Assembly (NCBI RefSeq): GCF_019837165.1
Contig: NZ_JAGYHC010000001.1
Coordinates: 2,356,001 to 2,420,000, forward strand
From: Virgibacillus sp. NKC19-3
GTDB lineage: Bacteria; Bacillota; Bacilli; Bacillales; Amphibacillaceae
Length of the DNA: 64,000 nucleotides
Direction: 5' to 3'
How positions within the stretch are numbered: the stretch's first letter is position 1; each line of letters starts with the position of its first letter. Shown here piece by piece: positions 18,218 through 28,842 of the stretch. Below the pieces are notes generated by a model that was not told where the DNA came from, did no database searches, and worked only from the letters and a program-made list of their open reading frames with translations. Position numbers and translations under genes: made by a program.

Positions 18218-19564
18218 TTACATGAATGGAAGGTTCATTCCCTTGCCTTTTTTCCCTTTTTTCTGCGTGTTCGTCATTTGTTTCATCATTTTCTTCATTT
18301 CTTCAAATTGCTTTAACAAACGGTTCACCTGCGAAACGGAAGTACCTGAACCTTTAGCAATACGCTTTTTACGGCTCGCATTCATAATGCTTGGCTCTTG
18401 TCGTTCCTCCTTCGTCATAGATTGAATGATGGCCTCGACATGTACGAGCTGCTTTTCATCCAATTGCGCGTTTTTTAACCCTTTCATTTTACCGGCTCCT
18501 GGGATCATTGCCATTAAATCATCTAGCGGCCCCATGTTTTTTACTTGTCCCATCTGCTCTAAGAAATCATCAAAGGTGAACGACATGTTTCGCATTTTGC
18601 CTTCCAATTCTTTTGCCTGTTTTTGATCAACGTTTGTCTCCGCTTTCTCGATCAGAGACAAAACATCACCCATTCCGAGAATTCTAGACGCCATACGATC
18701 TGGATGAAATACTTCCAACTCGTCTAATTTTTCGCCCATACCAGCGAATTTGATCGGCTTATCCGTAACAGCTTTAATGGATAAAGCTGCACCACCACGG
18801 GTGTCACCATCAAGCTTTGTTAATACAACGCCGGAAATATCCAGCTGGTCGTTGAAACTCTCTGCCACATTTATGGCATCCTGTCCTGTCATTGAATCAA
18901 CAACGAGTAAAATTTCATCCGGTTTCACATTAGTTTTAATTTGCTGCAATTCGTCCATTAGTTCATTATCAACATGCAGACGTCCTGCTGTATCAATAAT
19001 TACATAATCATTATGTTCCGCTTTTGCCTGTTCAATTGCCTGGTTTGCGATATCAACCGGTTTAGCATCCGTTCCGCGTGAAAAAACAGGCATATTCATT
19101 TGTTCCCCAAGTGTTTCTAACTGGTCGATAGCTGCCGGACGATATATATCTGCTGCAACAAGTAACGGCGAGCGATTATGTTTTTTTCGCAAATGATTAG
19201 CCAATTTGCCTGTTGTTGTTGTTTTACCCGCTCCCTGAAGTCCAACCATCATAATGACGGTAGGGGAGCGATCAGCAACAGCAATTTTACTTTGTTCTCC
19301 ACCCATCAATGCGGTTAATTCTTCTCTTACCACTTTGATGACTTGTTGGCCTGGTGTGAGACTTTCCATTACCTCTTGTCCAACAGCGCGTTCTTTAATA
19401 CGGTTAATTAAATCCTTCACGACTTTAAAATTAACATCGGCTTCAAGTAAAGCAAGGCGAACTTCACGTGTCATCTCTTTAACGTCCTGTTCACTAACCT
19501 TCCCTTTGCCCGTTATTTTTTTAATTGTACCTTGCAGGCGATCAGCTAGTCCTTCAAATGCCAT
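18218..19564 (-). CDS. ffh: Signal recognition particle protein Ffh
   Basis: SRP54 GTPase that binds signal sequences and 4.5S/scRNA and targets ribosomes to FtsY. The helical N domain is followed by the G domain with P-loop GLQGAGKTTTTGK (about 108-120), DTAGRL and TKLDGDTRGG, and the Met-rich M domain with GSGTSVSQVNRLLKQFEEM. Length 448. It lies next to ylxM and ftsY, so both SRP GTPases are in one cluster. Confidence 0.98.
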   Translation of the reverse strand: MAFEGLADRLQGTIKKITGKGKVSEQDVKEMTREVRLALLEADVNFKVVKDLINRIKERAVGQEVMESLTPGQQVIKVVREELTALMGGEQSKIAVADRSPTVIMMVGLQGAGKTTTTGKLANHLRKKHNRSPLLVAADIYRPAAIDQLETLGEQMNMPVFSRGTDAKPVDIANQAIEQAKAEHNDYVIIDTAGRLHVDNELMDELQQIKTNVKPDEILLVVDSMTGQDAINVAESFNDQLDISGVVLTKLDGDTRGGAALSIKAVTDKPIKFAGMGEKLDELEVFHPDRMASRILGMGDVLSLIEKAETNVDQKQAKELEGKMRNMSFTFDDFLEQMGQVKNMGPLDDLMAMIPGAGKMKGLKNAQLDEKQLVHVEAIIQSMTKEERQEPSIMNASRKKRIAKGSGTSVSQVNRLLKQFEEMKKMMKQMTNTQKKGKKGKGMNLPFM

Positions 19565-19577
19565 AGAAGGTGTCCCC

Positions 19578-19910
19578 CTAATCTAATTCTTTTAATTGAT
19601 TTAACATATGCAACAAGTCACGCTCGTTATCAGGGACTGTCTCCTCCATTTTCTCAATAAGGGCAGCCCGTTGCATGAATTTCTCGTATAAATGCAATTT
19701 CTTTTCATAGGATTCAAGCATTGTTTCTGTTCGTTTAATATTATCATACACCGCTTGTCGTGAAACTAAAGACAAATCGGAAATTTCACCCAGCGAATAA
19801 TCCTCTCGAAAGTACATTTCCATATAATCACACTGTTTAGGTGTCAGCAATGCTTGATAAAAATCAAATAAATAATTAATGCGCGTTGTTTTCTCCAGCA
19901 ATCCACACAC
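19578..19910 (-). CDS. ylxM: YlxM/p13-family helix-turn-helix protein (UPF0122)
   Basis: A 110-residue protein with a sigma-70 region 4-like helix-turn-helix ([21 protein letters not shown]) and the motif [19 protein letters not shown]. In streptococci the YlxM protein binds SRP and modulates its GTPases; that role is inferred here from identity and position between ftsY and ffh. The gap to ffh is 13 bp. Confidence 0.93.
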   Translation of the reverse strand: MCGLLEKTTRINYLFDFYQALLTPKQCDYMEMYFREDYSLGEISDLSLVSRQAVYDNIKRTETMLESYEKKLHLYEKFMQRAALIEKMEETVPDNERDLLHMLNQLKELD

Positions 19911-19978
19911 CCCTTGTTAAGTGAAATTCCTTTACAATACATCATAACGGGAAAACAGCCCCATTGTCAAGAAAGATT

Positions 19979-20974
19979 CTAATCTGATTCTTCTAAGACA
20001 TCAGCAAATAACCCATATACAAAGGCATGTGCATTAAATTCTTGTAAATCCTCTACTTGCTCACCAAGGCCGACATATTTTACCGGTATTTTCAATTCAT
20101 TACGAATTGCCAGTACAATTCCTCCTTTAGCAGTTCCATCCAATTTGGTCAACATGATCCCAGAGACATCTGTAGCATCAGAAAACGTTTTTGCCTGACT
20201 TAAGGCGTTTTGCCCTGTTGTTGCGTCAAGGACAAGTAACACTTCATGTGGTGCGCCTGGGATTTCTCGCTCAATAACGCGTTTCACTTTAGAAAGCTCA
20301 TTCATTAAATTGACTTTGTTCTGTAATCTACCTGCTGTATCACAGATAAGTACATCTGCATCGCGCGATTTAGCCGCCTTTATTCCGTCAAATATCACTG
20401 CTGCAGGATCACTGCCCGCATTTTGTTTAATAACGTCAACATCAGCACGTTCGCCCCACACTTCCAATTGTTCAATGGCACCTGCCCGGAATGTATCGCC
20501 CGCAGCCAACACGACCTTCTTTCCTTCCTGCTTTAATTGATGTGCCAATTTCCCAATAGACGTTGTTTTTCCTACTCCATTAACACCAACAACCAATATG
20601 ACCGATAGCGCGTTTCCTTGCATATTTAATTTCTCTATTTGTTCATCATCATCACCATAATAGATATCAACCAGTTTTTCAGAGATGACATCCTTTACCT
20701 CTTTCGTATCCTTTATGTTTTGGCGTTTTACTTCCATTTTTAATTCCTCAACCAAATCCATCACAGTTGTAACACCTACATCAGCAGATATCAGCACTTC
20801 CTCCAGCTCTTCAAAAAAATCCTCGTCAACTTTACGATAACGTGCAATCAAATCATTAATTTTTCCTGAAAATGAATTCCGACTTTTTTTCATACCTTCT
20901 TTATATTTTTCGGAGACTTTTTCCGCCTCCTCATTCTGTTGAAATTTATTTTTTATTTTTTGCATGAAACTCAT
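19979..20974 (-). CDS. ftsY: Signal recognition particle receptor FtsY
   Basis: Membrane-associated SRP receptor GTPase. A short charged N-terminal region (about 1-35) is followed by the NG domain with P-loop GVNGVGKTTSIGKLA, DTAGRLQNK, TKLDGTAKGG and the C-terminal YVGLGEQVEDLQEF. Length 331 is typical of Bacillus. It follows smc by 19 bp and precedes ylxM-ffh. Confidence 0.98.
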   Translation of the reverse strand: MSFMQKIKNKFQQNEEAEKVSEKYKEGMKKSRNSFSGKINDLIARYRKVDEDFFEELEEVLISADVGVTTVMDLVEELKMEVKRQNIKDTKEVKDVISEKLVDIYYGDDDEQIEKLNMQGNALSVILVVGVNGVGKTTSIGKLAHQLKQEGKKVVLAAGDTFRAGAIEQLEVWGERADVDVIKQNAGSDPAAVIFDGIKAAKSRDADVLICDTAGRLQNKVNLMNELSKVKRVIEREIPGAPHEVLLVLDATTGQNALSQAKTFSDATDVSGIMLTKLDGTAKGGIVLAIRNELKIPVKYVGLGEQVEDLQEFNAHAFVYGLFADVLEESD

Positions 20975-20993
20975 ATAAATAAAAACTCCCTTC

Positions 20994-23900
20994 TTAGGAT
21001 TGGATCAACTCTTTTGTTTCTTCCAAACGAACAGACACCAATCGGGATACACCCGCTTCCTGCATGGTAACACCATATAGAACATCCGCTTCTTCCATGG
21101 TTCCTTTTCGATGGGTTATTACAATAAATTGGGTTTTTTCACTATGCATGCTAACATATTGCGCAAATCGACTAATATTTGCTTCATCAAGCGCTGATTC
21201 CACTTCGTCCAATACACAGAAGGGAACGGGACGAACACGTAATATAGAAAATAATAAAGCAATCGCTGTTAAAGCACGCTCGCCACCAGAAAGTAATCCG
21301 AGATGCTGCAATTTTTTCCCAGGTGGCTGTGCCACAATATCGACACCCGTATCCAAAAGATTCTTAGGATCTGTTAATTTTAAATCAGCGCGTCCCCCGC
21401 CGAATAATTGTTTAAATACAGTCTGAAATTCTTCTTTGATTTGAGTGAAGGTTAGATCAAATCGTTTTTGCATCTCATCATCCATTTCAGCAATAACCGC
21501 ATATAGTGTTTCTTTTGCTTGAATAAGATCGTTTCTTTGTTCGTTTAAAAAGGTATAACGTTCCAAAACACGTTCATATTCCTCAATAGCCCCTAAATTA
21601 ATGGGACCCAATTGATCGATGCTTTGTTTCAAACGTTTAACAATAGATCTTATTTCTTCCGGATTATCCGTTTTATCATATGTTTGTTTTGCTTTTTCAT
21701 AAGTTATGGTGTATTCGGTTTGCAAATGAGACAAATGATTTTCGAGCTCAACATCAAGCCGATTGGCGTTGACTTCTTTTTGTTGAATGGCCTGAATGTA
21801 GTCTTGATGTTTTCTATGTTCTTCCTTTAATTCTCTTTCTTGATTCTGCATAAATTGCGTACGTTCCAATCGTTCCGAACGTTTCTCCTGAATAGCATTC
21901 GTTGCCTTTGTTTTCTCCTCCTTTTTGGACAGAATCGTATGTTCAATCTCCTCTTCTGTTTCTTCCATTTCACTAACCTCTATAAGCTGATTTAAGTCAG
22001 ATGTATAATTCTTATGTTTCGTCTCTAACTCTGTTAATTGCTTTTGAAGTGTATTTGTTTTCTCACTTTGATTTTTCACACGCTCTTCCTGCTCAGCCAG
22101 TGTAACTTGCCTGCGATGTAAATCGTTTTGCAACTGTTCCTGGTTTTCTTTCCATGTTGCTTCTTGATTGGTTAACCTGTCAATTTCTTCTTTGATCTTA
22201 AGTAACTTCTGATTTACCTCCTTTAAATCTTGATCCAATTGTTTATTTCGAGAGTTCATTTCTTCTATATCTTGATCATATTGCTGATTTTCTTGATCAT
22301 ATAGTTCGAGATTATCATTCAGTGAAGCTTGTTTCATTTCGAGTTCTTTATATTCGGTTCGAAATTCCTCCAACCTACTCTGTACGGAAATAATTGCTTG
22401 TTCTTCCGTCTCCAAACGTTTCTCTTTTTCAGCTATTTGCTGCTTTTTCTCATCCACCCTCGTTTCAAATGTTGCAGCCTTTTTCCTAAATGCATTAAGC
22501 TTTTCTGTTATTTCCTGTAAATCCTTTTCTCTTGTAAACAAAGATTGATTTGTCTTCTTTTGTGCACCGCCGGACATCGCCCCACCTGGGTTTACTACAT
22601 CCCCTTCAAGGGTCACGATGCGATATCGCCTCATGGTAATTGTTGCAATTTCATTTGCGTCCTTCAACGTGCCTGCTATCACAACATGTCCCATTAAATG
22701 TTTAACAGCTATCTGATAATTGGCCTCTGTTTGCACTAAATCTGCAGCAACACCAATAAAGCCTTGATGACTTTTTATTTTATTTAACATATCGCTGGTT
22801 ATAAAACGTTCTTTAATTGATCCCAAAGGTAAAAACGTTGCCCTACCATTATTTGTTTTCTTTAAGCGTGAAATCGCAGCCCGTGCCGCAGTATCATCAT
22901 TAACAATGATATGCTGGGCCTGACCTCCTAAAACCGTTTCAATAGCAGTAATATATTCTTTAGGGACATCCATAAGTTCAATTACTGCACCATGAATATG
23001 TGATAAGGTTCCTTCCTCTCGTGCCTTTAACACTGCCTTTACCCCTTGGAAAAAACCTTGGTAGTCCTCTTTCATTTCTTCCAACATTTCTTTTTTTGAT
23101 CTTAGTTTTTCAATATGCTGATAGCCTTGATATAATTTCGTCTGGGATTCTTGAAAAGATGCTCGTTCCTGTTCCAGATCTTTTTTCAACTGCATAATAA
23201 TTGTATTTTTTTCATTATAATGCTTTTCTTGTGCAGTAAAATCAGCTTTCATTTGATTTACGTTCTCATTTAATTCTCTCCTTGATATAATAAGATCCTG
23301 GAATTTCGCCTCTTGATTATTCTTTTTATTGGTAAGTTGCTGCAACTGCTGCTGAATGGATTGTTTCTCGTTTCGCTTTGCTGCCTGGCTATTTAGGTAT
23401 TCGATATATTCGGATCTCATTTCTTCTATTTTTTCGGTGATATTTTCATTGCTTATGTTAAGCTTCTCTTTTAACTGATCTATATCCTGTTTCGTTTCTT
23501 GTTTCATCGCTCGCAGATCGTATAGCTGTTGCTTTTCCTTGGATAACTCTTCCTTTTGTTCAGCTATTTGAGTCACCATTTCATGCTTTTGTTCCTCAAG
23601 CTTTTGTTTGTTTTCTGCAAAATGCTTGGTTCGTTCATGAAGCAGTTGTTTTTTTCCTTCAAATTGTTCAAGTTCCTGTGTTGTGGTTAATAAATCTGCC
23701 TGTAATTCTTCAATGGCATCATCTATTTTTTGTATTTCCTGACGTTCTTTTTCCAATTCCGCTTCTTTTTGTTGTATGTATGTTTTCAGCTCTATTTCAT
23801 TCGCTTTTTCCTTCTCCAGTTCTTTCAACATATGTTGCCATCGCTCATGGAGCTCTTCGATTTCAGTTATAAGAAGTGTTATTTCATTGTGCTTCAATTT

Positions 23901-24560
23901 TTCTATCAGGTCGTTATATTTTTTTGCCGTTTCTGCTTGTTGTTCCAATGGGTCGATTTGCTGCTGAATTTCATGGATGATATCCTCCACTCGATTTAAG
24001 TTTTCCTGTGTTTCCTCCAGCTTATTTTCCGATTTCTTTTTTCGTTCTTTATACTTTAAAACACCCGCTGCCTCTTCAAAAATCGTGCGTCTTTCTTCTG
24101 CTTTTGAACTTAGAATTTCTTCGACTTTACCCTGGCTGATAATGGAAAAAGCTTCACGGCCAAGTCCGGAATCCATAAATAAGTCTATAATATCCTTTAA
24201 TCTGCAGAGTTGTTTATTTATATAAAATTCACTTTCTCCAGAACGATAAACACGCCTTGTTACACTCACTTCTTCATAATCCAGTGCTAGGGTCTGATCC
24301 TGATTATCCAACACTAAGGTAACCTCTGCTACATTTAACGGCTTTCTGGTATCACTGCCCTGGAATATAATATCTTCCATTTTTGCACCACGTAATGATT
24401 TTACGGACTGTTCTCCAAGTACCCAACGAATAGCATCCGTTATATTACTTTTCCCACTACCATTTGGGCCCACAACAGCTGTCACGCCTGGAACAAATTC
24501 CACATTAATTCGCTTGGCAAATGATTTGAAACCCACACTTTCCAGCCGTTTTAAATACAT
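20994..24560 (-). CDS. smc: Chromosome partition protein Smc
   Basis: SMC ATPase that forms the condensin ring with ScpA and ScpB. Walker A GPNGSGKSNITD lies at about residues 31-42 and the ABC signature and Walker B LLSGGERALTAIALLF ... CVLDEVESALDEAN near the C-terminus. Long coiled coils with many Glu, Lys and Gln flank a hinge (about 510-680). The start is ATG 24560 (1188 residues; B. subtilis 1186) because AGGAG lies 7 bases upstream. The frame stays open to 24695, but that upstream sequence is basic and has no family similarity. Next gene is ftsY. Confidence 0.98.
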   Translation of the reverse strand: MYLKRLESVGFKSFAKRINVEFVPGVTAVVGPNGSGKSNITDAIRWVLGEQSVKSLRGAKMEDIIFQGSDTRKPLNVAEVTLVLDNQDQTLALDYEEVSVTRRVYRSGESEFYINKQLCRLKDIIDLFMDSGLGREAFSIISQGKVEEILSSKAEERRTIFEEAAGVLKYKERKKKSENKLEETQENLNRVEDIIHEIQQQIDPLEQQAETAKKYNDLIEKLKHNEITLLITEIEELHERWQHMLKELEKEKANEIELKTYIQQKEAELEKERQEIQKIDDAIEELQADLLTTTQELEQFEGKKQLLHERTKHFAENKQKLEEQKHEMVTQIAEQKEELSKEKQQLYDLRAMKQETKQDIDQLKEKLNISNENITEKIEEMRSEYIEYLNSQAAKRNEKQSIQQQLQQLTNKKNNQEAKFQDLIISRRELNENVNQMKADFTAQEKHYNEKNTIIMQLKKDLEQERASFQESQTKLYQGYQHIEKLRSKKEMLEEMKEDYQGFFQGVKAVLKAREEGTLSHIHGAVIELMDVPKEYITAIETVLGGQAQHIIVNDDTAARAAISRLKKTNNGRATFLPLGSIKERFITSDMLNKIKSHQGFIGVAADLVQTEANYQIAVKHLMGHVVIAGTLKDANEIATITMRRYRIVTLEGDVVNPGGAMSGGAQKKTNQSLFTREKDLQEITEKLNAFRKKAATFETRVDEKKQQIAEKEKRLETEEQAIISVQSRLEEFRTEYKELEMKQASLNDNLELYDQENQQYDQDIEEMNSRNKQLDQDLKEVNQKLLKIKEEIDRLTNQEATWKENQEQLQNDLHRRQVTLAEQEERVKNQSEKTNTLQKQLTELETKHKNYTSDLNQLIEVSEMEETEEEIEHTILSKKEEKTKATNAIQEKRSERLERTQFMQNQERELKEEHRKHQDYIQAIQQKEVNANRLDVELENHLSHLQTEYTITYEKAKQTYDKTDNPEEIRSIVKRLKQSIDQLGPINLGAIEEYERVLERYTFLNEQRNDLIQAKETLYAVIAEMDDEMQKRFDLTFTQIKEEFQTVFKQLFGGGRADLKLTDPKNLLDTGVDIVAQPPGKKLQHLGLLSGGERALTAIALLFSILRVRPVPFCVLDEVESALDEANISRFAQYVSMHSEKTQFIVITHRKGTMEEADVLYGVTMQEAGVSRLVSVRLEETKELIQS

Positions 24561-24734
24561 ATACATTCTCCTAATTGAAAAGAATCGACAATACGGACGT
24601 TGTCTTTTAGTTAAGTGAAAAATAATTTGGTTTTTTACCGCATTTATTTTATCATAAAGAGAGGAACAAAAGAAGCGAAGAACCATTACATACATTCTGA
24701 GTATCGCTATTCATAAAAATAAGGGAGTGTTAAC

Positions 24735-24959
24735 GTGAATTTAGAATATCCATCAAAAGAAAATTTAAAATTGTTGCTTCATGAATTAGCTGACCATTTA
24801 GGGGTTGTTAACCGGAAGATCATGGATCCGGATGACTATGATATAGATAAATATGATGATTTGAAGCTCATGTATGATATGATTACACAAAAAACCAACT
24901 TAAGTGCAGCTGAAAAACAAGCTTTTATAGAAGAATTGCGATCTGTAAGAAAAAGTTGA
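24735..24959 (+). CDS. DUF1128 (UPF0435, YfkK-like) family protein
   Basis: A 74-residue protein of the DUF1128 family, related to B. subtilis YfkK; function unknown. The start is GTG 24735, with AAGGGAGTG just upstream. It is helical and acidic, with the repeated DPDDYDIDKYDDL stretch and LSAAEKQAFIEELR at the end. It lies on the plus strand between rnc and smc, which are adjacent in B. subtilis, so this gene splits that pair. The convergent rnc is separated by a large two-way hairpin. Confidence 0.85.
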   Translation: MNLEYPSKENLKLLLHELADHLGVVNRKIMDPDDYDIDKYDDLKLMYDMITQKTNLSAAEKQAFIEELRSVRKS

Positions 24960-24971
24960 ATCATTACATAA

Positions 24972-25025
24972 GGCAGGGGTAAAACAAAAATGCTTTATAA
25001 ATTTTACTTTTGTTTTGCCCCTGCC
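24972..25025. terminator. Two-way terminator between DUF1128 gene and rnc
   Basis: An 18-bp stem, GGCAGGGGTAAAACAAAA with TTTTGTTTTGCCCCTGCC (one G-T pair), sits between convergent genes. The plus strand ends in TCTATTTTT and the minus strand also has Ts, so it can stop transcription from both sides. Confidence 0.9.
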
Positions 25026-25033
25026 TCTATTTT

Positions 25034-25714
25034 TCATGAATATTTATCGAGCGCTGCCTTTGCCGCACGTTGTTCTGCTTCTTTTTTGGTCCGGCCCATG
25101 CCAGCTCCCGCCATTTCATCTTTAATAATAACGTGAACAACAAACTCCCTATCATGTGAAGGGCCTTTTTCTTCGACAATTTCATAGGCAATGGATTGAT
25201 TTTTATACTGCTGAACTAATTCCTGCAGTTGGCTTTTATAATCCATCGCATGCGAAAAAGCACCTGTGGTTATTTTCGGAATAACATGTTCGTTTAGAAA
25301 AGATAGAACTTTATCATATCCATGATCTAAATATAATGATCCCAGAAAGGCTTCAAATGCGTCTGCAAGTAAAGCCGGACGATCACGGCCACCCGTTTGT
25401 TCTTCCCCTTTACCAAGCAAAATATAATCACCAAACTGTAGATCACGTGCAAAATTAGCCAAGGAAGGCTCACAAACAATCGAGGCACGTAATTTTGTCA
25501 TTTCTCCTTCGGGCATGTTCTTATTTTCCCGATATAAATACTGCGAAATACCTAATTCCAATACAGCGTCGCCTAAAAACTCCAACCGTTCATTATCCGA
25601 AAATGATTTTCCACGATGCTCATTCACATAAGATGAATGTGTAAAAGCTTGTCTTAATAAATTTTTGTCACTAAATGTAATGCCGATTTGCTTTTCTAAT
25701 TGAGTAACATTCAT
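25034..25714 (-). CDS. rnc: Ribonuclease III
   Basis: Double-strand-specific endoribonuclease that processes rRNA and scRNA. The RNase III signature [15 protein letters not shown] and the second acidic site [15 protein letters not shown] are visible, followed by a dsRNA-binding domain at about 155-226 ending [16 protein letters not shown]. Length 226 is slightly short of B. subtilis. It follows acpP with a strong terminator in between. Confidence 0.98.
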   Translation of the reverse strand: MNVTQLEKQIGITFSDKNLLRQAFTHSSYVNEHRGKSFSDNERLEFLGDAVLELGISQYLYRENKNMPEGEMTKLRASIVCEPSLANFARDLQFGDYILLGKGEEQTGGRDRPALLADAFEAFLGSLYLDHGYDKVLSFLNEHVIPKITTGAFSHAMDYKSQLQELVQQYKNQSIAYEIVEEKGPSHDREFVVHVIIKDEMAGAGMGRTKKEAEQRAAKAALDKYS

Positions 25715-25745
25715 ACCCGATCTTCACCTCTGTCTCAAGGATGTA

Positions 25746-25777
25746 ATAGAAAGTCCCGCGAATGCGGGACTTTCTAT
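25746..25777 (-). terminator. Terminator after acpP
   Basis: Perfect 14-bp stem with a 4-base loop (ATAGAAAGTCCCGC paired with its complement). It lies between the acpP stop and the rnc start and probably limits read-through. Confidence 0.85.
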
Positions 25778-25781
25778 TTAG

Positions 25782-26018
25782 CTAGGACTGTAAACTATTT
25801 ATGTAGTTTACAGCATCTCCAACCGTATTTATTTTTTCAGCTTCTTCATCTGCAATTTCCATATCAAATTCATCTTCCAACTCCATAACAAGCTCTACCA
25901 CATCTAAAGAGTCTGCCTCAAGATCATCTTTGAAAGAGGCTGCCATGGTTACTTTGGAATCTTCTACATCAAGATTATCAACGATAATAGCCTTTACACG
26001 ATCGAACACATCTGCCAC
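25782..26018 (-). CDS. acpP: Acyl carrier protein
   Basis: Carries growing acyl chains on a 4'-phosphopantetheine arm during fatty-acid synthesis. The attachment Ser is in the classic [18 protein letters not shown] motif. The start is GTG 26018 giving 78 residues: AAAGGAGGT lies just upstream, and the longer frame from 26027 would begin inside the ribosome site. It follows fabG with a terminator between, so it is likely expressed at a higher level from its own promoter. Confidence 0.97.
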   Translation of the reverse strand: MADVFDRVKAIIVDNLDVEDSKVTMAASFKDDLEADSLDVVELVMELEDEFDMEIADEEAEKINTVGDAVNYINSLQS

Positions 26019-26070
26019 TGACTTCACCTCCTTTCACGTAAATATAAACGCGCGTAAAAAGTGGAAAAAC

Positions 26071-26094
26071 AAGCAACGAAGCGATTCGCTGCTT
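26071..26094 (-). terminator. Terminator after fabG
   Basis: Minus-strand AAGCAGCGAA pairs with TTCGTTGCTT (10 bp, one wobble) followed by GTTTTT. It separates the fapR-plsX-fabD-fabG transcript from acpP. Confidence 0.7.
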
Positions 26095-26153
26095 ATCATT
26101 CGATAATATGTTGCGTAACTTTAATATGACTTAGTTAACTCATTTTTCGAAAG

Positions 26154-26894
26154 CTACATCACCATACCGCCATCAATATGAATGGTTTGCCCTGTGATAT
26201 AATTGGCGTCCTCGGATGTCAAAAATCTTACAACATTTGCTACGTCCTCTGGAGTTCCCAGTCTTTCCAACGGAATCAACGCTTCTATGCTGGATCTCTG
26301 TTCGTCGGTTAATTCATCTGTCATATCGGTTGTTATAAATCCCGGAGCTACAGCATTTACAAGTATGTTACGCGCTGCTAATTCTTTTGCTGTTGTCTTC
26401 GTCAAACCAATGACACCTGCTTTGGCAGCTACATAATTCGCTTGTCCGGCATTTCCACTAACGCCGACAATCGATGCAACATTTATAATTCTGCCATTCT
26501 TTTGTTTCATCATTTGCCTCGTGACTGCTTTTGTACACACAAAGGCACCTTTTAGATTTGTATTTATAACTTGATCAAATTCTTCCTCTTTCATGCGCAT
26601 TAATAAATTATCTTTATTGATCCCAGCATTATTTACCAAAATATCCAGGCTTCCAAACTGATGGACCACTTCCTTCACCATGTTTTTTACATCTGTCTCA
26701 TTAGCCACATCGGCCTGAATGTTAAATGCTTTTACACCGATTTCTTCCAACTCTTTTACAACAGCTTTCGCTTTTGCTTCACTTCCAGCATAATTAACCG
26801 CTATATTTACACCTTGCTTGGCCAACTCAATTGCAATTGCTCGGCCAATTCCGCGTGACGCGCCTGTAACTAAAGCGTTCTTACCTTTTAACAT
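26154..26894 (-). CDS. fabG: 3-oxoacyl-[acyl-carrier-protein] reductase FabG
   Basis: NADPH-dependent short-chain dehydrogenase that reduces 3-oxoacyl-ACP. The cofactor site [17 protein letters not shown] motif, catalytic Ser in [11 protein letters not shown] and Y-x-x-x-K (YVAAK) are all present. The start at ATG 26894 gives 246 residues, the family length; it overlaps the fabD stop by one base (TAATG), and GGGAGG lies just upstream. Part of the FapR-controlled lipid operon. Confidence 0.98.
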   Translation of the reverse strand: MLKGKNALVTGASRGIGRAIAIELAKQGVNIAVNYAGSEAKAKAVVKELEEIGVKAFNIQADVANETDVKNMVKEVVHQFGSLDILVNNAGINKDNLLMRMKEEEFDQVINTNLKGAFVCTKAVTRQMMKQKNGRIINVASIVGVSGNAGQANYVAAKAGVIGLTKTTAKELAARNILVNAVAPGFITTDMTDELTDEQRSSIEALIPLERLGTPEDVANVVRFLTSEDANYITGQTIHIDGGMVM

Positions 26895-27835
26895 TATGAT
26901 TCCTCCCTGTACCATGAAATAAAATCATTCATTGACTCTATATCTTGTACTGCAAATGTAGGTATCCTGCGATTTATTTTTTTAACCAGACCACTCAACA
27001 CTTTTCCATTACCAACTTCTACAAAGGCGTCAATACCTTGATCCATCATGTGTCGAATCGATTCTTCAAATCGTACAGGAGAATACAATTGTTTAATGAG
27101 AAGATCTTTTATTTGATTACTTTCCGTTACAGGTGCTGCTGACACATTAGCATAAATAGGAATACTAGCGGGCTTTATTTCCGTCTCATCCAAATATCTC
27201 GTAAATGCGGTATTTGCAGTTTTCATTAACCTGGAATGAAATGGCCCACTGACATTAAGCGGAAGAATACGTTTCGCACCATTTTCCTTTAAAATGGCAG
27301 AAGCTTGTTCGATCCCCTCTTTGGACCCGGAAATAACAATTTGTCCTGGAGAGTTTAAATTCGCAATATCAACAATGTAATCTTCACTTACTTGCTGCAG
27401 AGCGTTTTCTATTTCCTTTTCAGAAAGACCTAGCACTGCCGCCATTGTTCCTTGGCCTTTCGGGAAAGCTTCTTCCATTAATTTACCACGGGTGGCTACA
27501 AGGGGTAAAGCTTTTTCCAAAGGAATTGATCCTGCTGCAACTAACGCACTGTATTCCCCCAGGCTGTGACCTACCGTCATAACTGGTTGAATTTGTTCTT
27601 TTAAAAGTAATGTGTGTATCGCAATGCTCGATAACAACAGTGCGGGCTGTGCATTTTCAGTTTCTGTTAACTCCTCTTTCGGTCCCTCAAACATAAGCTT
27701 GGTAATATCTCTATTCAACGTCTGATTCGCTTCCTGATACAGTTCTTTCATGTCCGGGTAACGATCATAGAATACCTTCCCCATACCAACTGCTTGTGAA
27801 CCTTGTCCTGGAAACATAAAAGCTACACGCTTCAC
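26894..27835 (-). CDS. fabD: Malonyl CoA-acyl carrier protein transacylase FabD
   Basis: Moves malonyl from CoA to ACP to supply chain extender. [12 protein letters not shown] at the N-terminus, the catalytic Ser in [16 protein letters not shown] and the His in GPFHSRLM are visible. Length 313 is typical. The start overlaps the plsX stop by four bases, and the stop overlaps fabG by one, showing translational coupling. Confidence 0.98.
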   Translation of the reverse strand: MKRVAFMFPGQGSQAVGMGKVFYDRYPDMKELYQEANQTLNRDITKLMFEGPKEELTETENAQPALLLSSIAIHTLLLKEQIQPVMTVGHSLGEYSALVAAGSIPLEKALPLVATRGKLMEEAFPKGQGTMAAVLGLSEKEIENALQQVSEDYIVDIANLNSPGQIVISGSKEGIEQASAILKENGAKRILPLNVSGPFHSRLMKTANTAFTRYLDETEIKPASIPIYANVSAAPVTESNQIKDLLIKQLYSPVRFEESIRHMMDQGIDAFVEVGNGKVLSGLVKKINRRIPTFAVQDIESMNDFISWYREES

Positions 27836-28842
27836 TGAGATCCCTCCTTCTCTTCTTTGTCCAAGGATTCAACGGTCATTTTAATCCTATCTGTCACATT
27901 ATATTCAACCATGTGACAAGCTTGTTTAATCGCATTAAAAACCGCTCTTTGATTGGATGATCCATGTGCTTTAATGACAGGTGATGCTAAACCAAACAGG
28001 CCGGCACCACCATATTCCGAATAATCCAGTTTTGTTTTTAGCCCTTTTAAATCACCTTTCACCATGCCTGCTGCCATTTTTGTTTTCATGGAAGACATAA
28101 ACGTTTCCTTTAACATTGAAAACATTGTCATTGCTGTACCTTCAATTGTTTTTAATGCGATATTTCCACTAAATCCATCTGTCACAACGACGTCAGCCGC
28201 TCCACTTAGTATATCTCTGGCTTCCACATTTCCTATAAAATTAATAGGTGCATCTTTCATCAAGGAAAACGCCTTTTTTGTAAGGTCATTTCCTTTACCT
28301 TCTTCCGTTCCTACGTTCAAAAGGCCTACTGTCGGATTTTGTTGTGCACGTACTTTCTCCGTATAAATGGATCCCATTACTGCATATTGAACAAGATGAT
28401 CAGGCTTTGCATCAACATTTGCCCCTACATCTAATAACAGGAAACCCTTCCCGTCGATAGTAGGAAGTGTCGGACTAAGCGCAGGCCGATCAATCCCGGG
28501 TATCCTCCCAACAACAAACAAGCCTGCACTCATTAATGCTCCGGTGTTTCCTGCCGAAATACAAGCATCAGCTCGGCCTTCATTAACTTCTTTTGCCATT
28601 AAAACAAGCGAGGATCTTTTTTTACGGCGAACCGCTCGAACAGGCTCATCTTCACTTGTTATTACTTCTTCTGTATGTATAATATCCATGTTTGTTGTAT
28701 TGGATAAATGAGCGTTAATCATATTTTCATCACCTATTAAGGTGATATGCAAATCATCTATTTGAGAAATAGCTTCCATCGCACCCAGTACGATTTCCTT
28801 GGGTGCATGATCGCCTCCCATGGCATCAATTGCTAACCTCAC
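27832..28842 (-). CDS. plsX: Phosphate acyltransferase PlsX
   Basis: Makes acyl-phosphate from acyl-ACP for phospholipid synthesis (PlsX/PlsY route). It begins [19 protein letters not shown] and carries [15 protein letters not shown] and [17 protein letters not shown], all family signatures. Length 336 is standard. It overlaps fapR and fabD by four bases each and is in the FapR operon. Confidence 0.98.
   Translation of the reverse strand: MRLAIDAMGGDHAPKEIVLGAMEAISQIDDLHITLIGDENMINAHLSNTTNMDIIHTEEVITSEDEPVRAVRRKKRSSLVLMAKEVNEGRADACISAGNTGALMSAGLFVVGRIPGIDRPALSPTLPTIDGKGFLLLDVGANVDAKPDHLVQYAVMGSIYTEKVRAQQNPTVGLLNVGTEEGKGNDLTKKAFSLMKDAPINFIGNVEARDILSGAADVVVTDGFSGNIALKTIEGTAMTMFSMLKETFMSSMKTKMAAGMVKGDLKGLKTKLDYSEYGGAGLFGLASPVIKAHGSSNQRAVFNAIKQACHMVEYNVTDRIKMTVESLDKEEKEGSQ

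Noticed and set aside
24561-24695. 45-codon N-terminal extension of smc
   Set aside because: Basic, Cys/Phe-rich sequence upstream of the clear ribosome site; not in the SMC family. The start is ATG 24560.
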